NCBI GenBank assembly: GCA_021202305.1
Contig: JAJQDG010000013.1
Coordinates: forward strand, 1-12,855
DNA length: 12,855 nt
Direction: 5' to 3'
Source of the DNA: Candidatus Gastranaerophilales bacterium
GTDB lineage: Bacteria > Cyanobacteriota > Vampirovibrionia > Gastranaerophilales > Gastranaerophilaceae
How positions within the stretch are numbered: the first letter of the stretch is position 1; every line of letters begins with the position of its first letter. Below the pieces are notes generated by a model that had not been told where the DNA came from, did no database searches, and was given only the letters and a program-made list of their open reading frames with translations. This document shows, one piece after another, positions 1 through 4,566 of this stretch. A program made the translations under genes and the position numbers.

Positions 1-512
1 ATCATAATTTTTTGACGAATATTATCAAAAGCGATAACCTTGTCAAAAAGCATTAAATCAAGGTCTTTAAAATTTTCTTCATCTTTTGCATCCAATTTTA
101 AACCCGGTTCTGCATACTTAATAAAATCGTATGAAAAATATCCCACAAGCCCGCCTGCAAATGGCGGAAGATAGTCAAAATCCTGTGATTTATTATCTTC
201 GATTATTTTGTTAATGAAAATTTCAGGTGTATCTGTTTCAAATTCTTCCGTGCCGTTTTCGTCTTTTATGGTTAATTTTCCGTTTATACAGCTTATTTCA
301 AGCGAAGGATTAAACCCCAAAAATGAATATCTGCCCAAACGCCTTGATTTTTCGGCACTTTCAAGCAAAAAACAATGATGCCCCGTGTCTTTTAAAATTT
401 TCAAAACCTGTACCGGTGTTTTAATATCGGAAAATATTTCCGCAACAACGGGAACAGATTTATATTCTTTTGCACTTAAAAGCGCATCTTCAAATGCAGG
501 TTTAAATTTCAT
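1..512 (-). CDS. trpE: Anthranilate synthase component I, N-terminal part (cut by window edge)
   Basis: TrpE converts chorismate and ammonia (supplied by the TrpG glutaminase) to anthranilate, the first committed step of tryptophan synthesis in the cytoplasm. The gene starts with ATG at 512-510 and runs off the left edge after 170 codons, so only the N-terminal domain is present and the chorismate-binding catalytic domain lies outside. Visible motifs are LLES (residues 49-52), the conserved tryptophan feedback-binding motif of TrpE; GRYSFLGFNP (60-69); and PPFAGGLVGYFSYD (116-129). All are typical of the TrpE/PabB N-terminal domain. PabB (aminodeoxychorismate synthase) is the alternative; the well-kept LLES and GRYSFLG favour TrpE. 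It is divergent from thrS with 71 bp between start codons. No Shine-Dalgarno sequence precedes the ATG. The product type is clear; the TrpE/PabB choice is moderately sure. Confidence 0.85.
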   Translation of the reverse strand, partial: MKFKPAFEDALLSAKEYKSVPVVAEIFSDIKTPVQVLKILKDTGHHCFLLESAEKSRRLGRYSFLGFNPSLEISCINGKLTIKDENGTEEFETDTPEIFINKIIEDNKSQDFDYLPPFAGGLVGYFSYDFIKYAEPGLKLDAKDEENFKDLDLMLFDKVIAFDNIRQKIM

Positions 513-518
513 GGTTTA

Positions 519-547
519 ATTATACACGAAATTTATAATCTATGATA
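519..547 (-). promoter_or_regulatory. Candidate promoter for trpE, possibly leaderless
   Basis: On the minus strand TATAAT lies at 524-519. TTATCA (4 of 6 matches to TTGACA) lies 18 bp upstream, at 548-543 give or take a base. Only six bases separate the -10 box from the trpE ATG and no ribosome binding site is visible, so transcription may start at or very near the A of the start codon. This is motif matching only. Confidence 0.35.
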
Positions 548-570
548 AAATTATCTTAAATAAGAATAAG

Positions 571-576
571 AGGAAG
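571..576 (+). promoter_or_regulatory. Ribosome binding site of thrS
   Basis: AGGAAG lies 7 bases upstream of the ATG at 584 and supports that start. It matters because the protein begins directly at the editing domain: the SD shows the short N-terminus is real and not a missed upstream start. A TATAAT at 534-539 is a possible -10 box for thrS but has no good -35 partner. Confidence 0.6.
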
Positions 577-583
577 TTTTTTT

Positions 584-2356
584 ATGGAAAATAACGTTGA
601 TTTGCAAACTTTAAGGCATTCCTGCTCGCATATTATGGCGCAGGCTGTTCAAAATCTTTATAAAGGAGCGAAACTTGCAATAGGCCCTGCTATTGAAAAC
701 GGCTTTTACTACGATTTTGATATTGAAGGAGTCAGCTTAAACGATGATGATTTGAAAAAAATTGAAGCGGAAATGAAGCGTCTTATTGATATGGATTTAA
801 GATTTGAAAAATATTATATTGAAGATGTACAGGGGCAAATCAACAAATTTAAAGAAGAAGGCGAAATATACAAAGCCGAATTATTGGAAGAACACAAAAA
901 CGATAATCCTACTCTTTATTTAACAAAAGATAAAGAGGGTAATGTTCTTTTTAATGACCTTTGTTCGGGTCCTCACATAGATTCAACAAGAAAAATAAAG
1001 GCATTCAAACTTTTATCAACCGCAGGAGCATACTGGCGCGGAAGTGAAAAAAATAAAATGCTTCAAAGAATTTATGCAACTGCTTTTTTGACAAAAGAGG
1101 ATTTGAATGAATATATCACAATGGTTGAAGAAGCAAAAAGGCGCGACCATAGAAAGCTGGGGACACAGCTGGATTTATTTTCAATCCATGATGAAATAGG
1201 TTCGGGACTCGTTCTGTGGCATCCCAATTTAGCGATTGTCCGCGAAAATATTGAAAATTATTGGCGCGAAGAACATAGAAAACGCGGTTATGTAATTGTA
1301 AATACACCGCATATTGCAAAAACCAAACTCTGGGAAATATCCGGACATATTGACCATTACAGGGAAAATATGTTCTTTATTCAAAAAGAAGACGAGGAAG
1401 ATGAACAATTTATTTTAAAACCTATGAATTGTCCCTTTCATATTTTAATTTACAATGCCTGCCGCCGTTCTTATCGTGATTTGCCAATCAGAATGGCCGA
1501 ATTGGGTACAGTTTACAGAAAAGAAAAATCGGGCGCATTAGGCGGCTTAACGCGCGTTCAAGGCTTTACTCAAGATGATGCGCACATTTTCTGCACACCG
1601 GAGCAATTAGTCAGTGAAATTAACGAAATTATTGACTTTGTAACAGACACTATGTCCATTTTTAATATGACGTTTGAAGTTGAGCTTTCAACACGTCCCG
1701 AAAGCTACGTAGGAAGCCTCGAAAATTGGGAAAGGGCAGAAGCCGGCCTGAAAGAAGCAATGGATAAGCGCCGGATGAAATATGAAATAAATGAGGGCGA
1801 CGGAGCATTTTACGGGCCCAAGATTGATTTTAAAGTAAAAGATGCAATAGGAAGAACCTGGCAGTGCGCTACAATCCAATTAGATTTTAATTTGCCCGAA
1901 AGATTTGATTTAAAATATCAGGATAAAGACGGAATTTTAAAAACGCCTGTTATGCTGCACCGCGTTGTATTTGGCTCAATGGAAAGATTTCACGGCATTT
2001 TAATTGAACATTATGCGGGTGCATTTCCTGTTTGGCTTGCACCTAAGCAGGCGGCAATTGTCCCGATTGCAGAGCGCCACAATGAATATTGCGAAAAACT
2101 TTATACCGAAATGAAAAATAAGGGGCTGAGAGTTCTTTTTGATGACAGGTCAGAATCTATGAACTATAAAATCAGGGATTGCCTGCAAAATAAAAAAATA
2201 CCCTACGTCATTGTTATAGGCGATAGAGAAATAGAGCAAAATGCCCTTGCAATAAGAAAAAGAGGTGTAGGTCAAATCGGCGCAATGCTAAGAGAAGATT
2301 TTATTGAAAAATTGCTTCTCGAAAATTCTTCCAAGGGAAAAGAAGAAATAAAATAA
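584..2356 (+). CDS. thrS: Threonyl-tRNA synthetase lacking the TGS domain
   Basis: Class II aminoacyl-tRNA synthetase that charges tRNA-Thr with threonine and edits mischarged serine. The 590-residue protein is about 50 residues shorter than E. coli ThrRS (642) because it lacks the N-terminal TGS domain. It opens at the editing domain with HSCSH (residues 12-16) and continues with CSGPH (127-131), the editing-site Cys/His set. The catalytic core shows MNCP (Cys283), DDAHIF (His334) and LHR (His460), matching the zinc ligands of the family. Motif 2 is around YRKEKSGALGGLTRVQGF (311-328), and the motif 3 region is HRVVFGSMERF (459-469). The C-terminal anticodon-binding domain starts near FPVWLAPKQ (481-489). 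Cyanobacterial ThrRS also lack TGS and share the opening style, which supports the taxonomic guess. All key catalytic residues are present. An ORF6N gene follows after 19 bp. Confidence 0.97.
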   Translation: MENNVDLQTLRHSCSHIMAQAVQNLYKGAKLAIGPAIENGFYYDFDIEGVSLNDDDLKKIEAEMKRLIDMDLRFEKYYIEDVQGQINKFKEEGEIYKAELLEEHKNDNPTLYLTKDKEGNVLFNDLCSGPHIDSTRKIKAFKLLSTAGAYWRGSEKNKMLQRIYATAFLTKEDLNEYITMVEEAKRRDHRKLGTQLDLFSIHDEIGSGLVLWHPNLAIVRENIENYWREEHRKRGYVIVNTPHIAKTKLWEISGHIDHYRENMFFIQKEDEEDEQFILKPMNCPFHILIYNACRRSYRDLPIRMAELGTVYRKEKSGALGGLTRVQGFTQDDAHIFCTPEQLVSEINEIIDFVTDTMSIFNMTFEVELSTRPESYVGSLENWERAEAGLKEAMDKRRMKYEINEGDGAFYGPKIDFKVKDAIGRTWQCATIQLDFNLPERFDLKYQDKDGILKTPVMLHRVVFGSMERFHGILIEHYAGAFPVWLAPKQAAIVPIAERHNEYCEKLYTEMKNKGLRVLFDDRSESMNYKIRDCLQNKKIPYVIVIGDREIEQNALAIRKRGVGQIGAMLREDFIEKLLLENSSKGKEEIK

Positions 2357-2375
2357 AAAAACAAGAGTTTAGCAT

Positions 2376-2909
2376 ATGCCAAACGATTTAACGAACATAA
2401 GTTTAATAGAAATAAAAAATCTGATTTATGTAATCAGAGGGCAAAAGGTTATGCTGGATAGCGACCTTGCTATGCTGTACGGAGTATTAACAAAAAATCT
2501 AAACAAGGCTGTTAAACGCAACATACAGCGTTTTCCAAATGATTTTATGTTTCAGCTGACGAAAAACGAGTATGATAACTTGAAGTTCCAAATTGGAACC
2601 TCAAATGCAAAATGGGGCGGCAGACGTACTTTACCGTTTGTTTTTACCGAACAGGGCATTTCTATGTTATCAAGTGTTTTACAGTCAGAACAAGCAATTG
2701 CTATAAATATCCAAATTATGCGAACATTTGTTAAAATGAAACAATTTGCAATTGAAAATAAAGAGCTCGCACAAAGATTAACCGAACTTGGACATTATTT
2801 TATACAGTATGCAAAAGATAACAATGCAGAAATTGACAGAATTAACGAAGCAATAAACTTATTGCTTGACAGAACAAAGCCCGCTTCAATAGGCTTTAGG
2901 ACTGAATAA
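2376..2909 (+). CDS. ORF6N-domain DNA-binding protein
   Basis: A 177-residue protein of the ORF6N (KilA-N-associated) family, a small presumed DNA-binding domain found in phage, prophage and mobile-island genes. The domain covers about residues 14-100: IYVIRGQKVMLDSDLAMLYG (17-36), then AVKRNIQRFPNDFMFQL (45-61), the WGGRRTLPFVFTEQGISML segment (80-98), and NIQIMRTFVKMKQ (111-123). The C-terminal part (about 124-168) is charged and probably helical or coiled coil. The family consensus 'LAELYGVETK' reads LAMLYGVLTK here. It follows thrS by 19 bp with only a weak SD-like stretch (ACAAGAG, 2361-2367), so it may be read through from thrS. A second, broken ORF6N copy lies just downstream. The molecular role is unknown; a phage anti-repressor or regulator-like role is only a family-level guess. 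Confidence 0.88.
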   Translation: MPNDLTNISLIEIKNLIYVIRGQKVMLDSDLAMLYGVLTKNLNKAVKRNIQRFPNDFMFQLTKNEYDNLKFQIGTSNAKWGGRRTLPFVFTEQGISMLSSVLQSEQAIAINIQIMRTFVKMKQFAIENKELAQRLTELGHYFIQYAKDNNAEIDRINEAINLLLDRTKPASIGFRTE

Positions 2910-2913
2910 AAAC

Positions 2914-2988
2914 ATGTAAAACAAATTAACAAATACAGACCTAACAGAAAACGGAATATTTATAATAAGGGGTCAGCGGGTAATGCTT
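2914..2988 (+). pseudogene. 5' remnant of a second ORF6N gene, interrupted by the palindrome array
   Basis: Reading from 2920, the frame gives a short leader followed by IFIIRGQRVML (codons 2956-2988), then a TAG stop. This aligns with IYVIRGQKVML of the intact neighbour, up to the point where that protein continues DSDLAMLYG. An ATG at 2914-2916 is followed at once by TAA, so the start is also damaged or shifted. The repeat array begins at the break. The nucleotides differ at many positions from the neighbour, so this is an old paralogue and not a recent duplication. Confidence 0.65.
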
Positions 2989-3067
2989 TAGCGCGAAATT
3001 CCGTAGCACGGATGTGAAGCCGGAAGGGCTGAACGGAGTGCGCCAGTGTGAAAGCCGGACAGGGCCG

Positions 3068-3104
3068 CCCATAAAAAGTTGACTAAATGTCAAGTTTTTA
3101 TGGG
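3068..3104. repeat. Long hairpin, first copy
   Basis: The arms are CCCATAAAAAGTTGAC (3068-3083) and GTCAAGTTTTTATGGG (3089-3104) around a TAAAT loop. They form a 16-position stem with a single G/G mismatch. It is flanked by CAGGGCCG on the left and GCAGGC on the right, which are shared almost exactly with the second copy at 3772-3804. Confidence 0.85.
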
Positions 3105-3113
3105 GCAGGCAGC

Positions 3114-3218
3114 GGAATTCCGTACGGACGAAACAAAGTGAAGTCCGGATAGCGAAAGCCGAAGCGAAGCACAGTCTGTAAGACTTGCAAGCGGCAGGCT
3201 TGAGCGTGGAGGAATTCC
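3114..3218. repeat. Y-type palindromic module, copy 1
   Basis: Bounded by GGAATTCC at 3114-3121 and 3211-3218. It contains GTACGGAC then GTCCGGATAGCGAA, AGTCT-GTA-AGACT and CAAGC...GCTTG hairpins. Its end, GAGCGTGGAGGAATTCC, is identical to that of the other two Y modules. The interior after GTCCGGATAGCGAA differs from copies 2 and 3. The following linker is a variant, AAGACAAG. Confidence 0.65.
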
Positions 3219-3227
3219 AAGACAAGT

Positions 3228-3244
3228 CAGAAACGAAGTTTCTG
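3228..3244. repeat. GAA-loop hairpin, copy 1
   Basis: CAGAAAC-GAA-GTTTCTG, a perfect 7-bp stem with a GAA loop. It is followed by TGCCGTTTAGCAAA, which is also shared with the copy at 3816-3832. The two stems differ by compensating changes. Confidence 0.75.
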
Positions 3245-3308
3245 CGTGCCGTTTAGCAAAATGCGGTTAACCCCGAAACCCGCCAAGGCGAATGACCGGC
3301 GGCGCGCA

Positions 3309-3334
3309 GTAATTCTTGTACCAACAAGAATTAC
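3309..3334. repeat. Perfect 11-bp hairpin
   Basis: GTAATTCTTGT (3309-3319) and ACAAGAATTAC (3324-3334) around ACCA. It lies in the chimeric module between Y1 and Y2 and is followed by GAAGC. There is no T-tract on either side, so it is not a typical terminator. Confidence 0.75.
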
Positions 3335-3378
3335 GAAGCAAGCATCGGGGAATGAGCCGCTAGCAATTTCAAGAGAGC

Positions 3379-3482
3379 GGAATTCCGGACGGACGAAACG
3401 AAGTAGAGTCCGGATAGCGAACCGATTGAGCCTGCTAAGCCGAAGGCTTTAGGGCGAAACTCGGTGAGCGTGGAGGAATTCC
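3379..3482. repeat. Y-type palindromic module, copy 2
   Basis: GGAATTCC at 3379-3386 and 3475-3482. The core is a nested hairpin: ACCGA...TCGGT outside, GCC...GGC in the middle, and CTAAGCC-GAA-GGCTTTAG at the tip (3435-3452). The stretch from GTCCGG onward is identical to the end of copy 3. Confidence 0.7.
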
Positions 3483-3498
3483 AAGAGAGCGAAATTGC
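3408..3498. repeat. 91-bp direct repeat, copy A
   Basis: Bases 3408-3498 are identical, by direct reading, to 3858-3948 (offset 450). The repeat spans the end of a Y module, the AAGAGAGC linker and the GAAATTGC arm. Identity across a module boundary means the linker and the next arm were copied together with the Y module. Confidence 0.9.
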
Positions 3499-3743
3499 GT
3501 AGGGTGAAGGGGTGTTAACCCCGAAACCCGCCAATGTGAGAGCCTTACGGAGTGACAAAAAACCGTTTCGGTTTTTTAAACGGAGTTGCAAGGCTCGAAC
3601 CCCTAGCAATTTCAAGAGAGCGAAATTGCGTAGGGTGAAGGGGTGTTAACCCCGAAACCCGCCAATGTGAGAGCCTTACGGAGTGACAAAAAACCGTTTA
3701 GGTTTTTTAAACGGAGTTGCAAGGCTCGAACCGCTAGCAATTT
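3482..3743. repeat. Tandem repeat, two 131-bp units
   Basis: Unit 1 is 3482-3612 and unit 2 is 3613-3743. By hand alignment they differ at only two positions (C3569/A3700 and C3602/G3733). A third unit starts at 3744 but diverges after the linker. Each unit carries one X module, starting with linker CAAGAGAGC. The outer arms GAAATTGCGTAG and CTAGCAATTTC pair with one bulged G. Inside are GGGT-GAA-GGGGT facing ACCCC-GAA-ACCC (3502-3529 in unit 1) and GAGCCTT facing AAGGCTC (3540-3546 with 3590-3596). Within that is AAAAAACCG-TTT-CGGTTTTTT (3557-3577), one base pair shorter in unit 2. Confidence 0.92.
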
Positions 3744-3771
3744 CAAGAGAGCGGAATTCCGTACAGGGTCG

Positions 3772-3804
3772 CCCATAAAAAAGATTAATTATCTTTTTTA
3801 TGGG
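3772..3804. repeat. Long hairpin, second copy
   Basis: CCCATAAAAAAGAT (3772-3785) pairs perfectly with ATCTTTTTTATGGG (3791-3804) around TAATT. It matches the hairpin at 3068-3104 in the outer stem and flanks. The tip differs on both arms, so the pairing is kept. Confidence 0.88.
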
Positions 3805-3815
3805 GCAGGCAAAGT

Positions 3816-3832
3816 CAAAAACGAAGTTTTTG
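3816..3832. repeat. GAA-loop hairpin, copy 2
   Basis: CAAAAAC-GAA-GTTTTTG, a perfect 7-bp stem. The outer GGCAAAG...CTTGCC sequence extends it with a bulge. It is the counterpart of 3228-3244, with one base pair changed on both sides. Confidence 0.75.
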
Positions 3833-3857
3833 CTTGCCGTTTAGCAAATTTAACGAA

Positions 3858-3948
3858 GTCCGGATAGCGAACCGATTGAGCCTGCTAAGCCGAAGGCTTT
3901 AGGGCGAAACTCGGTGAGCGTGGAGGAATTCCAAGAGAGCGAAATTGC
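3858..3948. repeat. 91-bp direct repeat, copy B
   Basis: Identical to 3408-3498. Its final AGCGAAATTGC runs directly into the ORF6N-like codons of the right-hand remnant, so this copy marks the right junction of the array. Confidence 0.9.
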
Positions 3949-3961
3949 TGAATTGCACGGG
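3938..3961 (+). pseudogene. Possible 3'-side remnant of the interrupted ORF6N gene
   Basis: Codons 3938-3961 read SEIAELHG, close to the ORF6N family segment D-S-D-(L/I)-A-E-L-Y-G that should follow the VML at which the left remnant stops. After GG(G) the frame reaches a stop within four codons, and the rest of the domain is not recognisable in any frame I tried, so the 3' part is deleted or decayed. The match is only eight residues and rests partly on bases shared with the array arm. Confidence 0.45.
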
Positions 3962-4028
3962 TATTTGTTCAATTAAGACAAGATAAAAGTTCTTATGTTA
4001 TTTATTTGCAAATATTCGGGCTTGCAGC
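3962..4028. other. Short unassigned spacer
   Basis: AT-rich spacer between the array's right junction and the stop codon of the convergent secreted-protein gene. I see no hairpin terminator or gene here. Confidence 0.5.
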
Positions 4029-4490
4029 TTATAAATATTCTTCCTGCTCCTGCTCTCTGCCGCCGCTTCCCGGAACTGTTTTTCCGCTTGTTTCAAGACG
4101 CCTTTTGTCGCTTTCAATTAATCGCATATATTTATCATTAGGGCTTAATCTTGAACTGTAGCTGGGGGAAAATTCAAAGTAGCTGTTATTATAGTTAAGC
4201 TCCCTCACACCGAAAACATTTTCATCCTGTGCGGGGTCAAAATATCTTTTTGCTACCTGATACCATTTTATAAGAGGTTTATCCGAATAAATTTTTCTCG
4301 AATAAAAAGGCACATAATCTTTGTCGCCTTCTTGAGAGAGCATTCTTGACGTATCTACAATTTTTAAGATGTCTTGAGAATATCCCTTTCCCTGTAATGT
4401 TTTTATATCGGATGTTGTAAATTCTTCAACATAGGCAAAACCTGCCTGCATAATAAAAAGAGCCGCAATCAGCAAAACCGCTTTTTTCAT
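4029..4490 (-). CDS. Small secreted protein of unknown function
   Basis: 153 residues. The N-terminus is a clear Sec signal peptide: KK (2-3), a hydrophobic core at about 4-15, and a likely cleavage after AGFA (16-19). There is no lipobox cysteine, so a periplasmic or exported soluble protein is expected. The mature part is polar and aromatic-rich (KWYQVAKRYFDP, 75-86; NYNNSYFEFSPSYSSR, 99-114) and ends in a Gly/Glu/Gln-rich tail (141-152). No cysteine remains after processing. I recognise no domain. The start is supported by AAAGGAT 6 bases upstream of the ATG. It is downstream of ispG on the same strand, 76 bp away, but a promoter of its own is likely in that gap. Its 3' end points at the palindrome array. 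Confidence 0.75.
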   Translation of the reverse strand: MKKAVLLIAALFIMQAGFAYVEEFTTSDIKTLQGKGYSQDILKIVDTSRMLSQEGDKDYVPFYSRKIYSDKPLIKWYQVAKRYFDPAQDENVFGVRELNYNNSYFEFSPSYSSRLSPNDKYMRLIESDKRRLETSGKTVPGSGGREQEQEEYL

Positions 4491-4523
4491 AAATTATCCT
4501 TTTTATAGTTCCTGTGTACTTGT

Positions 4524-4552
4524 ATTATATACTTTTTTTTAATTTACTCCAA
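4524..4552 (-). promoter_or_regulatory. Candidate promoter of the secreted-protein gene
   Basis: On the minus strand TATAAT lies at 4529-4524 and TTGGAG at 4552-4547, with a 17-bp spacer. The -10 box is perfect; the -35 box keeps only TTG. The position, about 34 bp upstream of the start codon with an SD in between, fits a normal sigma-70-type promoter. Confidence 0.5.
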
Positions 4553-4566
4553 GCCCGAAACTAAAA

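Larger units (their letters stand above)
3753..3932. repeat. Y-type chimeric module, copy 3
   Basis: Ends in GGAATTCC at 3753-3760 and 3925-3932. The left half resembles 3058-3110 (CAGGGTCGCCCAT hairpin, then GGGGCAGGC). The middle resembles 3226-3258 (GAA-loop hairpin, then TGCCGTTTAGCAAA). The right half equals Y2. The module therefore looks assembled from three parts found separately elsewhere in the array. Confidence 0.7.
2989..3948. repeat. Mosaic array of palindromic modules with AAGAGAGC linkers
   Basis: About 960 bp without a credible gene. By hand count 38 of 60 bases are G or C at 3001-3060, against 19 of 60 at 2881-2940. Five copies of the 8-base linker AAGAGAGC (3371, 3483, 3614, 3745, 3933) join modules with complementary ends. 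Y modules have GGAATTCC at both ends (3114-3218, 3379-3482, 3753-3932). X modules run from GAAATTGC to GCAATTTC (3491-3613, 3622-3744). The stretch 3219-3370 is a chimera: it lacks an X-type left arm but ends in CTAGCAATTTC like an X module. The 5' portion (2995-3113) starts with GAAATTCC and holds another hairpin. Inside the modules are many short hairpins, often closed by GAA. The array lies within a broken ORF6N gene. I do not recognise the family; a non-autonomous mobile element (MITE- or REP-like) or a structured RNA locus are the main options. Confidence 0.8.

Noticed and set aside
3557..3577. Rho-independent terminators inside the 131-bp units
   Set aside because: The A/T-rich arms give a T run, but the T run is part of the stem and only three G-C pairs close the loop. 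The hairpin repeats with the array, so it is better seen as part of the module fold.
2941..3867. Open frames of 68-94 codons on both strands within the array (3246-3452, 3643-3867 plus; 2941-3225, 3331-3615 minus)
   Set aside because: They run across palindromic repeats, have Arg/Lys/Ser-rich compositions, no SD and no family resemblance. The 131-bp repeat is not a multiple of three, so tandem units are read in different frames.
3371..3940. CRISPR array
   Set aside because: The recurring linker is only 8 bases. The intervals are themselves repeats and not unique spacers, and no Cas gene is present.
2989..3948. Group II intron or classical IS element
   Set aside because: No reverse transcriptase or transposase frame, no recognisable intron domain V, and no simple pair of terminal inverted repeats around a gene.
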